Assembly: GCF_026262505.1 (NCBI RefSeq)
Contig: NC_067207.1
Span: 25,574,082-25,638,081 of the forward strand
DNA: 64,000 bases
From: Trichomonas vaginalis G3
Lineage: Eukaryota; Parabasalia; Trichomonadida; Trichomonadidae
Reading direction: 5' to 3'
The position numbers were made by a program, and so were the translations under genes. The notes under the pieces were generated by a model. That model saw only the letters and a program-made list of their open reading frames with translations, had not been told where the DNA came from and did not search any database. Below, piece by piece: positions 37,501 to 47,321 of this stretch; position 1 is the first letter of the stretch; each line of letters begins with the position of its first letter.

Positions 37501-38349
37501 TTATATTTTTATCGTTCGATAGTAGTTGTATATGCAACTAAGTTCTAAGTAAAACGCATGGTATAATGGAATTATTCTTTTTCTTCCATCTGTAGTAAAC
37601 CATACTTGAAAGTCTGAAATACTTCCACTTGGTGGTTCGTATAACTTTGTAGGTTTTTCGTAAAAGTCATTTGCCAAGCATAAGAAAGAGTTTTGCGCAC
37701 CAGAAAATGAAGCATGAACAATAATAGCATCTGGGTCGAAAATATTTTCATATGTTCCATTAGGTTTTTCGACTTCATAATAGTCCGGGTGTACTGGATA
37801 TGCTGCAGGCTGATTTAACATCCTCATAAATCTATACCATGCCAAGTTGTTATATTTTGTAGAAATATAAACGTTTTCTCCAAGGTCTTCTATTTTATTG
37901 ATTTTAACAGTTGCATTTTTCCTGTCATAAATAATATCGAGATGGTATTCTCCTTCGTCAATGTTAAACTGGTTTGCATATTCAATATAGATATCGTTTA
38001 TTTTTTCTTGAAAAGCTTGAAGAGTTGTTTCTAAGTTTACAAGCAAACTAACTTGTAAAAGTTTTCCTTGTTCAAATTTCTCATACATACGTTTTTCTTT
38101 GTTATAGTATCGAACTTCAAAACCGACCGTAAATGGGAAACCATGTATGGCTTCTGAAATGAACTTCATTCTACGAAAGCTAATAGCTTTTGTGACGGAT
38201 GAGTCTCTTAACCATCTTAATGGGTAGTCAAAACGATAGCCTTCATGCTTTACGGTACCTGTCTCAAACTTTTGACCGACATTAGTAAAAAGTTCATCTA
38301 ATGGTTTAGTTGTAGCAACTCTATAATTTTCTTTTTCTATTGGAAGCAT
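37501..38349 (-). CDS. Maverick minor capsid (penton-like) candidate, copy B
   Basis: 282 residues, whole, 22 differences from copy A by eye. Beta-rich pattern without catalytic motifs. It is transcribed away from the fibre gene across an 18-base spacer. Comparison with the protein at 50624-51112, which sits beside a capsid candidate in element C, supports a jelly-roll structural role; this remains inference. Confidence 0.5.
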   Translation of the reverse strand: MLPIEKENYRVATTKPLDELFTNVGQKFETGTVKHEGYRFDYPLRWLRDSSVTKAISFRRMKFISEAIHGFPFTVGFEVRYYNKEKRMYEKFEQGKLLQVSLLVNLETTLQAFQEKINDIYIEYANQFNIDEGEYHLDIIYDRKNATVKINKIEDLGENVYISTKYNNLAWYRFMRMLNQPAAYPVHPDYYEVEKPNGTYENIFDPDAIIVHASFSGAQNSFLCLANDFYEKPTKLYEPPSGSISDFQVWFTTDGRKRIIPLYHAFYLELSCIYNYYRTIKI

Positions 38350-38367
38350 ATTTTATCTATAATAAAA
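38350..38367. promoter_or_regulatory. Divergent promoter, copy B
   Basis: 18-base spacer with a TTTTATCTATAATAAAA core between two opposite start codons, equivalent to 4251-4268. Confidence 0.45.
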
Positions 38368-40104
38368 ATGTCAAATGAAACAGCGTCTATGAGAGAAATA
38401 CAACACAACCGACAACTCATTATGCAAGCTCTAAATAAGAACACAACAAACTTTTCAAACTATTCTAAGATATCTGAGTCATTGAAAGGGGGTGACTTAA
38501 AACTGACATTAAACCCTATAACAGATGAGTTTCTATTTCAAGACAATAAGAACAATATTGTCTGTATAAATCCAACAAAAGGAACTTTAAACGAGAAACC
38601 TATAAATGAACTTCTTTTGAAAGCAGATGTTGACAACAAAGCTGACAAAGAATATGTAGACGATGCAATAGCAAAAGAAGAAGAAAGAGCTAACAATGCT
38701 TATGCAACAAAAGAACATACTCATCCTGAACTAGCAGACAAAACATATGTTGACAATAAAATGTCAAGTGAAGTGACAAGAGCTGAAAACGAATATTCTA
38801 AAAAGACTCATATACATTATATTAACCAAATACCAAGTCTTAAGGAAACATTAGAGACAAAAGCAGATAAGACTCATACACATACCATTGCAAATATTAC
38901 AAACTTACAAGAAACCTTAAACAGGAAAAGTGCCGTTGGACATACACATACCATTGCAAATATTACAAACTTACAAGAAACCTTAAACAGGAAAAGTGCC
39001 GTTGGACATACACATACATCTTCTGAAATAACAGACTTAAACGTTAGCCTTGAAAATAAAGCAGATAAAACATATGTCAATGAAATATACCAAAGTTTGA
39101 TAGGAACAAAAAATATTGAAACTATTGTTGGTGACTTTTCTGTCAATGAAGAAAATAAATATTTTAGATGGCAGTTGGTACAGTCCTTAGAAAATGGTAC
39201 ACGGTATAAACTCATTCCGAAAAATAACAATGAAATGTATGTAAGCTATAAAAAGAATGATGGTACACAAGTTAAAGTTCCATTAGACAACAACTGCTAC
39301 TTAAACTTATATGGAGACGAACAAAAGAAATATTTAAGAGTTTATGAAATGGTGGATATGATATTACCTGACCCAGCTCCGGCACCACATTATTATGACT
39401 ATGGAGATGACGACAGAACACCACATGTAGATGAACAAAAGCTAACATTATATTTAGATTATTATAGATATAAAAGATATAATGCAATAGAAAAAACGAG
39501 AATAGTATATTATTATACAGATGACAGAAATAAATATTATAGTCAAGACTTTACTTACCCTGAAAACATAAGATTATATTATAAAAAATATTCTGACACA
39601 AACCAGAAGAAACCTGAAATAGTTGCACTATATTTTAAGTTCAAAAGAGACAATCCTATAATATCTCATATGTTTGATTTAATGAACCCAGTAGGTTCTA
39701 TTTATACATCTATGGATGCAAGAGGTCCTCAAGTAATGTTTGGTGTTGGTGCATGGGAACAAATAGTCGACAGGTTTTTGTATTGTGCAAACTCTTCAAA
39801 GGAAACAGGTGGAAGTAAAACGATTTCAGGTGAAAATTTACCTGCACACAGTCATTACATAGATTTAAGTACATCTCAAGCAGGTTGGCATAAGCATAGA
39901 TATTGGGATTGGTCAGGAATGACAAAAGGTAAAGGATATGATGTTAAAGAGGACGTTAAGTTTGCTATAAATTGTTACTGGAATGACACGCAGGGAGAAG
40001 GAAACCATACACATTTCGTTTCAGGATATACGCAAACAACGGGACAAAGTAAAGAATACATGCCACCTTACATGACAGTTTACGCATGGTATAGAATTGC
40101 TTAG
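38368..40104 (+). CDS. Maverick fibre protein with phage-type C-terminal knob
   Basis: 578 residues, whole. Residues 1-130 are an attachment-like region. Residues 130-260 are a shaft with HTHT-containing 22-residue repeats and heptad-like KADKTYV spacers, typical of trimeric tail fibres. Residues 439-578 closely follow the pattern of phage short-tail-fibre/baseplate gp10-type C-terminal domains: NPVGSIYTSM, WEQIVDRFL, GGSKTISGENLPAHSHY, GNHTHFVSGY and the ending MPPYMTVYAWYRIA. The histidine pairs could bind metal, as in such phage proteins. In phages this domain contacts the receptor. In a Maverick it suggests host-cell attachment by a virion spike. Confidence 0.75.
   Translation: MSNETASMREIQHNRQLIMQALNKNTTNFSNYSKISESLKGGDLKLTLNPITDEFLFQDNKNNIVCINPTKGTLNEKPINELLLKADVDNKADKEYVDDAIAKEEERANNAYATKEHTHPELADKTYVDNKMSSEVTRAENEYSKKTHIHYINQIPSLKETLETKADKTHTHTIANITNLQETLNRKSAVGHTHTIANITNLQETLNRKSAVGHTHTSSEITDLNVSLENKADKTYVNEIYQSLIGTKNIETIVGDFSVNEENKYFRWQLVQSLENGTRYKLIPKNNNEMYVSYKKNDGTQVKVPLDNNCYLNLYGDEQKKYLRVYEMVDMILPDPAPAPHYYDYGDDDRTPHVDEQKLTLYLDYYRYKRYNAIEKTRIVYYYTDDRNKYYSQDFTYPENIRLYYKKYSDTNQKKPEIVALYFKFKRDNPIISHMFDLMNPVGSIYTSMDARGPQVMFGVGAWEQIVDRFLYCANSSKETGGSKTISGENLPAHSHYIDLSTSQAGWHKHRYWDWSGMTKGKGYDVKEDVKFAINCYWNDTQGEGNHTHFVSGYTQTTGQSKEYMPPYMTVYAWYRIA
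38875..39008 (+). repeat. 66-bp repeats in fibre shaft, copy B
   Basis: Two nearly identical 66-bp units encoding HTHTIANITNLQETLNRKSAVG-type modules; copy A has three to four. Confidence 0.8.
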
Positions 40105-41060
40105 TCGTCATTTTCAACTTCTTTAGCATATTCGTCAGGAGTTGTCTTATATTTGTTAGGAACTGTCTTTGAAAGTATACCACCTTGAACTTTGACAAGT
40201 TTGAAACGAGGTCTGACAATAGTAGTTTTATCTTCTGCTTGCAGTGTGTACATTTTGCCATGTTTGCCTAAAACTTCATAATATTCTCTTGTATACTTTC
40301 TTCTATTTTTACGAACACGAATGTGAGTACCTGTCGAGTTCCCATTGTTGTCATAGTCAATAGTATTTTCATATGGGTCGCGTTTAGGTATTTCTATTTT
40401 TACTTTGTCACCTTTCTGAAGTTTGAAGCCCGGCATTCTTTCTTGTTTGTCTCTTTTGACTAAATTATTAAATATATAGTCTTTCTCTAAGTCAGGGTTG
40501 TTTTTCATTTCTTCGGGGGAGTGGTTTCCCAAACCTTTTTGTTTACGGTTATTGTAAATATTTAAAACTTGTCTCATCTTTGCCATGGAGAAGTGTCTAT
40601 ACTTGTCGTCATATGACATTTCATTTGCTTCACCACCTTGTGGTTGGTTTAAGTCTCTTAACATTTTTATACATCCGTCAATGACACCAAGAGCAGAATG
40701 GTTTTGGTCGACAATGAAATATTGGTTTACATTTTTTGAACGCAGATAGTTTTTAATATCATCTGATTTGAAAGAACTTTCACAGTCAGATGTCAGTTTT
40801 GTTGGATGGTATTTGTCAACGAATATTGTCAAAGCAGTTTTCACATCTAAAATATTTTTGGACCATAATGGTATGGCTTCACAGTATCTTGTGTTTTGAC
40901 CAACAAATATTAACCAGTATGGAGGTCCATCTGTTCTAACTCTCGGAATGTTTTCCAAGATATCCATAAACCAAGCATTTGGTGTTGAACTAAAGATTTT
41001 TATCATGAGTGCTTTCTTTGTCGCTTTAGAAACATAGGGATCCTTGTTCGGATTCGTCAT
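40101..41060 (-). CDS. Maverick retroviral-type integrase, copy B
   Basis: 319 residues, apparently whole. The rve fold catalytic residues are visible as D34 in FMDILENIP, D93 in TSDCESSF and an acidic residue in the GVIDGCIKML segment. Residues 200-300 form a basic C-terminal domain with an SH3-like GDKVKIEIP stretch that would bind DNA. It is convergent with the fibre gene with a 4-base overlap. The N-terminal zinc-binding domain common in this family is not seen. It integrates the element. Confidence 0.85.
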   Translation of the reverse strand: MTNPNKDPYVSKATKKALMIKIFSSTPNAWFMDILENIPRVRTDGPPYWLIFVGQNTRYCEAIPLWSKNILDVKTALTIFVDKYHPTKLTSDCESSFKSDDIKNYLRSKNVNQYFIVDQNHSALGVIDGCIKMLRDLNQPQGGEANEMSYDDKYRHFSMAKMRQVLNIYNNRKQKGLGNHSPEEMKNNPDLEKDYIFNNLVKRDKQERMPGFKLQKGDKVKIEIPKRDPYENTIDYDNNGNSTGTHIRVRKNRRKYTREYYEVLGKHGKMYTLQAEDKTTIVRPRFKLVKVQGGILSKTVPNKYKTTPDEYAKEVENDD

Positions 41061-41077
41061 TTTTTACCCTATAAGAA

Positions 41078-41479
41078 ATGGGTTTATTTGGCGCATTAGC
41101 AGGAGTCGCATCTAGATTTTTACCCGCAGTGGGAACAATAGCCAGAGGTGCATTTGGAGTTGGAAGGAAGATTTTGAGTACATTAGGTATACTGAAAGAG
41201 AAAGCACAACCTATTATACAAACTGTACAGAAAGGTTGGGATGTAGCACGAGATGCAACAAATCTTATTCCAAATCCTGAAACAAGAGGAAAAGTGCAAG
41301 GATGGATGGACAATGTAGGATGACAAGCAGGAAACTATTATAACAAAGCAAATGACTACTATAACCAAGCAGGACACTATATGGACCAAGGTGAAAGATT
41401 CTTTAACAGAGGATATAACCATGCACAACAGTGGGTAAACAATAACCAACCTCAACCGTCTCAAACGTGGGGAATGTAA
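41078..41479 (+). pseudogene. Maverick amphipathic small protein, copy B (broken)
   Basis: Counterpart of 1140-1541: hydrophobic Gly/Ala-rich N-terminus, then an Asn/Tyr/Gln-rich second half. About one break. Divergent from the integrase gene across 17 bases. Confidence 0.6.
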
Positions 41480-41498
41480 AGTTTTTTATTGAGATGAA

Positions 41499-41663
41499 AT
41501 GAACAATGCAGCATTGAGACAAATGAGTTCAAGATGGATTTGTCGGCTTCCAGCATTTAAACCGATACCATATAGTCAGGCTCAGCATGTGAAACTGAAT
41601 GATATTATTAAAGGAACCATCCCACCTCCACAACAACAACCATTTGAAAACAAACCAAACTAA
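41499..41663 (+). CDS. Maverick 54-aa small protein, copy B
   Basis: 54 codons starting MNNAALRQMSSRWICRLPAF with a P/Q-rich end. The copy A homologue (968-1120) has a different middle. Preceded by TTTTTTATTGAGATGAA immediately before ATG. Confidence 0.6.
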   Translation: MNNAALRQMSSRWICRLPAFKPIPYSQAQHVKLNDIIKGTIPPPQQQPFENKPN

Positions 41664-41682
41664 AATTTTTTACTGAGATGAA

Positions 41683-42266
41683 ATGACCGAAGAAGTTGAA
41701 ACGGTAGATTTGACACCACAAACAAAAAGTTCAGAACCATTGTCAAAACCTGTCAAAGAACTTACAGATGAAGAGAAAAATTCAATAATAGAAAGTGCCA
41801 GGTCTGGAAATACAAACCCTAACTATAAAGTCACTTTTCATAGAAATAGAACGGCTAGTATCTCAAAAAAGAAACAGACTCTCACAAATAAAATATTGAA
41901 GTCTGAAGGAGCTTTCGAGACAACAGATGGAAAGTTTACTTCACTGACCAACAGTTCATTATAGAACATCTCATTGACTTAGAGTCGAAATATTCTAAAC
42001 TTTACAACAAACACAAAAAGTTGAAAGGAAAACAAAAACAAATGGCATATGATATTTATGAAGATGTTGACGACACAAACTGTTCCTGCAAGTGAAGTAA
42101 AGTCAGAGGAACCGAAAAGTGACGAAAAACCGATAGAAGAAGAAAAACCAAAAACTGAAGATAAACCAAAACAAAGTTTAGTTTCCAAACTAAACCAAGT
42201 CAACCTTCATTAGCTGGTATGGGTTGGCGTCAAAGACTTATGGCAGCAGGCGGTTATGTAAAGTAA
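41683..42266 (+). pseudogene. Maverick 194-aa-type protein, copy B (broken)
   Basis: Counterpart of 364-948 in copy A with the same first 90 residues apart from one change. Preceded by TTTTTTACTGAGATGAA directly before ATG. A few breaks. Confidence 0.65.
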
Positions 42267-42295
42267 AGAAAAAATATTTTTTTATTTTTATAAAA

Positions 42296-44447
42296 ATGCC
42301 CCCATATAGAATGGATAGAAAGTCTGCTAGAATAAAAGCAGAGTTACAAAGATATGGTTGAGAGTTTCGAAGAATTTTAAATATAGGAAGGGAAGACCCA
42401 TAAAAGTCTATGACAAATTGTCTGGTCTTCGCTACGAAATGGATTTGGAAACAGCACGTGCCAATTATCCAAACAGACTAGAGAGGTTAGAAGAAGAACG
42501 TCTTATGGACATGCCTTTCGATGTTAGTGAACCTCAAGTTGAAGGACACGACGGCTTTGCCAGATTCTACTGGAAACATGACGAACAATTGCATCCTTTG
42601 AGAAGGAAAAAAGGAAAAGGTGAAGACGCACATGCTCCCATGGAAAGAACAAGATATGCATATGAAAAGTATCGTGAAGTTAGAAGTCAAATTACATCTG
42701 GTCGAACCTTTACAGTAAACTTTGACGAAGGAAAGAACAAAGAAGGCTTCATGGGTGTACTTGCTGCCATACAAACGGAAATAAGAAAGGACACAATCTC
42801 AGATTGACCATAACAGATTTGGATGGTCACATTTACTATGCACATGGCAATGAACAAACAGCCGCAAAACTTCTTGACGCTTTCAAGACTACAAAGAGAG
42901 AACAAATGGTTGACTCCGACTCAGACATTTTGAATGCAATTGAAGGAATTGCAAGTGTCAAGTTCGAATGGTACCAACCTAACCCTCAAGCAGTCAGACA
43001 ACATGCTGGATACTTCCCCTTCATAAATAAGTCTGACATTGACTTGACAAGGTATGGAATTTACAATTCAATTGAAACAATTGTCAATGAACCTTGCATT
43101 CTTACATGTCTCAGGAACTCTGGTCTTGTTTCAGAAGAGAAGATGAAGTATCTTGAGTCATGTGTGAAGACAAGGTACATTCTCAGAGGTCAATTGGCAA
43201 AAATTGCACCGTTGGCAAATGTCAATATCCGAGTCAACATACCTACAGCTAAAGGTTCTTCACATGACGACTATGTTGTTGACAAAGACTTACCATGGTT
43301 GAAGATTGTAATTGTCCACAACCACTTCATGTTGAACGAAAGTCTTACAAACCCATTCTTTGGTAAAAGTAAGTGCAACATTGTCAGAGCTGTAAACATT
43401 CTTTTCGAGAAAGGTTTGTTGGAACCAATTCCAGATGACAACCTTACAGAAAGTTTTGTACCAAAAGACGAAACAAACTTTTCATTGTTAGCAAGACCAA
43501 AAGTTGTTCCAGACAAAGTTCTAGTACAAAAGAAGTACACAGTTCCACAAGGGGTTGGTATGTTCGGATACCAGCCTGAACCAGAAGAACTTCCAATGAG
43601 GTTGCAAGAACTTCAAGATGCTATAAATAAACTTCCATTGAGACATCCAATTGACGTCAAATTGTATTGGAGAGCATCTGAGTTAGGTCAGAAGGTTTTA
43701 TATGAAACAGGTTGCTTCGACGATGTTTATGAGATAACAGGAGAAGTTTCTCAGAAGATAAGAGACTCACTTGAATTTCCACAAACTGGACCAATTGGTT
43801 GCGACAAGTTCGACTCAGATGAAAAGATATACTATGTCGACCTTAACGCTGCATACATGAGGTTTGTCCAATATATTCCGACTGGAATTCCAAACGAAGA
43901 TGGTGAGTTCCCGGGAAGGAACTATACAGTTGGAAAAGTCATACAACAACTGTATGATATTAGGAAAGCTTCAAACCCCAAACTTGCAATGACACTCAAA
44001 TTGCTTATGAATTCGACATGGGGATATTCCATTAAGAAACCTCAAGAGATGAAGAGTAAACATTATGAGAAGGTCGACAACTTTGTTGAAAGGTTTTCTC
44101 CTTTTGTTTTGAAGTACGAATTCACTCAAGGTCAAAGTGGCTTAGTAACCACATTAAAACCTATTGTCGAACATTGGTCTTACCCTCAGTTCGCAAAAGC
44201 AGTCCTTGACGAGTACAACAAATTCTTCTCCGAAGTCAAATCCAAAGTCAAGGTTTACTATGAGAACATTGACGCACTCATGACGAACGAAGAAGGATAC
44301 AACAAACTCATTGAAATGGGAATGGTCGGTGAAAAGATGGGTCAATTCAAATTGGACAAAATTTTCACCGAAGTTCATGTCCTCTCCAAGCGTAAGTACT
44401 GGGGTGTTAAAGAAGATGGTGAAATAGTTAAACATTGCATGAAATAA
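42296..44447 (+). pseudogene. Maverick protein-primed family B DNA polymerase region (broken)
   Basis: An arginine-rich N-terminal part is followed by a region with family B palm signatures: YYVDLNAAYM (motif A type), LKLLMNSTWGYS (motif B type) and a YYENIDALM stretch at the motif C position. Protein-primed polymerases of this type copy Maverick DNA. The region is shorter than intact polymerases of the family and is broken in a few places. Copy A has the beginning at 1-333. Confidence 0.78.
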
Positions 44448-44481
44448 AAAATTTATTTTAAAAAAAGTGACATTTTTTTTA

Positions 44482-44739
44482 ATGGCGTACATCCCTGAGC
44501 GCTTCGTCCAGTTCAACCAAATGTTGGTCTCGGACCCAGGCAAGAGATATTCCAAGCCCGAACTCGACCGTCTCTTCAAAGAATGGATTGAAGACTACAG
44601 AGGAGACGAGTGGTTGACAATTGAATTTGCTCGGGCTTGGAATTGCTACAGAAGGGTCTTAGACGTGGACCCAAGACTCACGTACAGAGGTTGGGATGTG
44701 GTCTTCACATTCCAAAATTGGTACGAATACCAAAAATAA
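44482..44739 (+). CDS. Maverick 85-aa protein
   Basis: 85 codons starting MAYIPERFVQFNQMLV, rich in Trp, Tyr and Arg; a compact globular or helical protein is likely. It follows the polymerase after about 34 bases. Family unknown. Confidence 0.55.
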   Translation: MAYIPERFVQFNQMLVSDPGKRYSKPELDRLFKEWIEDYRGDEWLTIEFARAWNCYRRVLDVDPRLTYRGWDVVFTFQNWYEYQK

Positions 44740-44793
44740 AAACTTAAATTTACTTGGGGTTTCCCCCTAAAATAATTTTTTTTACTCTTAGAA

Positions 44794-45489
44794 CTACTCG
44801 AGGTTCTCCTTACGGTTGTTGAGCTTGTCACCGTCAATGTGTCTGACCTTCGTCTTCTTGTCTGGATTTGGAACCCATTGAATTGCGACAAGCTTGCCCA
44901 TGGAGATTGAACCGCGATTCCGAAGGTTAAGGTTCAAGTGTCTCAAGTTGTTGAGGACTGGGGTAAGAACCTTGCCTGTCTCCTTGTTGCGGATTTGGAA
45001 TGGGTAGGGTTGGGAAATTTCGTAACCGTCATCGGCAACAAGGGTTGCCCATGTAGCGGCTTCAGGAACTTCTTCTTCTTCCTCTTCTTCTTCGTGTTTC
45101 TTTTCTTCCTCTTCTTCCTCGACAATTCCTTCTTCAATTTGGTACTCACGAAGTACGGTGTTGCATGTTCTGTCCTTTCCGAGTACCTTCCAGATGGCGT
45201 CTATCTCTTCGAAGAAACGGTAGATGAGTCTGGCAAGGTCTCGGTTCTCTCTCTCGTAATTGCGCAAGGTTTCCGCGAAATCGTTCAGGCATTTCTCATT
45301 GGAAGCTTGGTTCATGAGGACATCGGCTTTAAGTTCCTTCATCTCTGTCATAAGACTACTTTGGAGAGTCTTAATGGTGTTTGTCAGATGAGCTTTCAAT
45401 TGGGCAATTTGAATTTGAATTGGGCGCTTGTCTGGCAACCTTGAAAGGACATCTGCCATTGTGTTCGGCTTCGGTGCTTGTTCGGACAT
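44794..45489 (-). CDS. Maverick coiled-coil protein with HNH-like domain
   Basis: 231 residues. Residues 22-105 are a long helix/coiled coil. Residues 119-140 are almost all glutamate. Residues 155-231 follow the NUMOD4/HNH_3 pattern: YEISQPYPFQIRN, a conserved VAIQWVPNPD and a KVRHIDGDKLNNRKENLE ending. HNH_3 domains occur in phage and mobile-element endonucleases. The fused coiled coil suggests an oligomeric DNA-binding protein. The frame ends right at the usual end of the motif. Confidence 0.65.
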   Translation of the reverse strand: MSEQAPKPNTMADVLSRLPDKRPIQIQIAQLKAHLTNTIKTLQSSLMTEMKELKADVLMNQASNEKCLNDFAETLRNYERENRDLARLIYRFFEEIDAIWKVLGKDRTCNTVLREYQIEEGIVEEEEEEKKHEEEEEEEEVPEAATWATLVADDGYEISQPYPFQIRNKETGKVLTPVLNNLRHLNLNLRNRGSISMGKLVAIQWVPNPDKKTKVRHIDGDKLNNRKENLE

Positions 45490-45521
45490 CGAAAAAATGA
45501 AGTGGTTTGAGAATGACGGTT

Positions 45522-46106
45522 TTACTTCAAAAAGCTGGTTATGACAGTTAAGTCATACAACAAGTTTAAAATAATATCTTGCTCTTCTTCTGAACGTTTG
45601 TTGTCTCTTCCGATAAAAGTTTCGAACATGAGAACCAAAAAACGTTTTTTGAGGAACCGAAAGAGTTCAGGCAAATTTTCATATTCTGGATATATTGGGA
45701 GCAGTTCAAAACATCTGAGCTGACTTTCGGACAAAATTGGGACAATGTCAGAAAATTCATCTTTGGTCGGACTGCTTGAAGGTAAGTCCCTTACATGTAA
45801 GTAGCTCTGGTAAAGTCTTCTCATCTCTGCTAACTTCTGGAGTATAGCTTCGTAATTTAAGAGTTTTAATTTTAATTGTCTTATTCCTCTCTTGACATCT
45901 AAACGGTAAGTATCCATGAGGTCAAGAGTAGCTTTGGTAGCTTTAAGTGGAGCTATCTCTTCTTTGACTTGTGCAATTTTGGTTGCAATTGTGGTTTGAG
46001 CTCCTTCAAGTTCGCCGTCTATGTCGTTCTCAACACCTTCAACCATAGCTTGAAACTCTTCATCGGTCCATTGAGTTTGGTGTGGGACGAATTTAACTTG
46101 CTTCAT
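45522..46106 (-). CDS. Maverick 194-aa helical protein
   Basis: 194 residues, predicted mostly helical with coiled coil at about 30-105 (KIAQVKEEIAPLKATKATLD and on). The C-terminal part is hydrophobic-helical (LLYDLTVITSFLK). Unknown family. Same strand as the HNH-like gene 32 bases downstream, so probably co-expressed. Confidence 0.55.
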   Translation of the reverse strand: MKQVKFVPHQTQWTDEEFQAMVEGVENDIDGELEGAQTTIATKIAQVKEEIAPLKATKATLDLMDTYRLDVKRGIRQLKLKLLNYEAILQKLAEMRRLYQSYLHVRDLPSSSPTKDEFSDIVPILSESQLRCFELLPIYPEYENLPELFRFLKKRFLVLMFETFIGRDNKRSEEEQDIILNLLYDLTVITSFLK

Positions 46107-46129
46107 TCAAAAAATAAAAAAAAATGTTT

Positions 46130-46395
46130 TTACTCTAAACGTGCCATGTATATGGCTATAAGAAACTTACCAGAAGGCTTCTTCTTCACATGAGTCTTTG
46201 GCAACTTGAGAGTTCTTGTTGGAGTTGGGTCTGGAATTTCAATTCTCTCTCGAGCGCGCATTCCCCACTGTCTTTCTTGCCACCATAAACTGTGTATTGA
46301 CCGAACTTGCATTTGCAGGAAGACCGGTCACTACAAGGTTCACAGTTGAAATAGTTGTACTCATACCTGGTGAGTACGAGTGTGAGTAAAAACAT
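46130..46395 (-). pseudogene. Maverick small Cys-rich gene (broken)
   Basis: Two overlapping minus-strand frames share one cysteine-rich product (CEPCSDRSSCKCKFGQY) after a hydrophobic N-terminus. It seems to be one small gene with about one break. Function unknown. Confidence 0.35.
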
Positions 46396-46421
46396 AAAAA
46401 AAGTGAGTTAAAATGAGATGT

Positions 46422-46796
46422 TTACTGAACTGGCTGAATGTCGCCTTCACAGGTTATGTAGAACGGCTGACCAGAGAAGTGAAGGAGAGACTGAATTGCC
46501 AATTTCATATGGGGTAGGGGGTTCTCCTTGTTTGGTATTTTTATCCAAGGACGTTTGTTTAGGAACTTAACAAGAGCTTCTCTTTTGGCGTCCTTTATGC
46601 CATCGTAGGCTGTCCCGTCTGGTATTTGAATTGGAATTCCAGTCGAAGTCTTGAGCTGAAGTGTAGACCTTCCAGAAATAGTGATGAACTTGACCTTGGG
46701 CTTCATTACCTTGCGCAAGTAGTCTTTTACGCAGTCGTTAATTTCAATTAGGTAAATTGCCTCGTCAAGTCTTTCTTGCATTCCAAGTTCTTCCAT
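46422..46796 (-). CDS. Maverick 124-aa protein
   Basis: 124 codons from an ATG at 46794-46796, MEELGMQERLDEAIYL onward. The longer upstream frame only runs through the adjacent DNA repeats, so I chose the internal start. Basic and beta-rich (KVKFITISGRSTLQLK). Family unknown. Confidence 0.5.
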   Translation of the reverse strand: MEELGMQERLDEAIYLIEINDCVKDYLRKVMKPKVKFITISGRSTLQLKTSTGIPIQIPDGTAYDGIKDAKREALVKFLNKRPWIKIPNKENPLPHMKLAIQSLLHFSGQPFYITCEGDIQPVQ

Positions 46797-47015
46797 CCGA
46801 CAGGAAAATATTTTCCCGACAAAGGGAAAAATTTTTCCTTCTGACAGGAAGAACTCTTCCAGTTGTCCGTCCGTAAACCATTCAAATTTTCGAAAATTGA
46901 GAACTTTTTGGTCGAACTTCAGAAAAAGTTTTTCCTTCCGACAGAAAAAGTTTTTCCTTCCGACAGGAAAAGTTTTTCCTTCCGACAGGAAAAATTTTTC
47001 CTTCCGACAGGACAC
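46797..47015. repeat. Direct repeat of a GACAGGAAAAA/TTTTTCCTTCC unit
   Basis: Units of about 21-22 bp (TTTTTCCTTCCGACAGGAAA) are repeated about four times at 46934-47012, with more diverged copies from 46797. Each unit has a self-complementary core (TTTTCC/GGAAAA). Located between two genes. Confidence 0.75.
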
Positions 47016-47021
47016 AAACGG

Positions 47022-47153
47022 ATGACTGACGTTCCTCTTCCTGAATGCCTTCCAAAGCCAGAAGAACCGAAAGCTGCAGAACCACAACAGTCTCCTCAGC
47101 AACCTCAGTTCCAGCAAGTACCTCCGAATTACTACCAAATTCCACCTCAATAG
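47022..47153 (+). CDS. Small P/Q-rich frame at end of copy B
   Basis: 43 codons, MTDVPLPECLPKPEEPK onward, ending in PPNYYQIPPQ. Composition resembles the P/Q tails of other Maverick small proteins. No copy for comparison, so weakly supported. Confidence 0.3.
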   Translation: MTDVPLPECLPKPEEPKAAEPQQSPQQPQFQQVPPNYYQIPPQ

Positions 47154-47154
47154 G

Positions 47155-47321
47155 CAAAATCGCAACCGAATTTTTAAATCTCGATCGCAAAGAAAAATTT
47201 CGATTTTTTATAAAATCGCGAACTTCTGAAAAATTGCGAACAGAAAAAAATCGCGATTGTTTTTGAAATCGCGTTTTATTAGAAGTACGCGATTTTATAA
47301 AAAATCGAAATTAGATTAAAA

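Noticed and set aside
46422-47165. 247-codon frame as the full gene
   Set aside because: Its first half runs through DNA repeats; the internal start at 46796 gives a cleaner protein.
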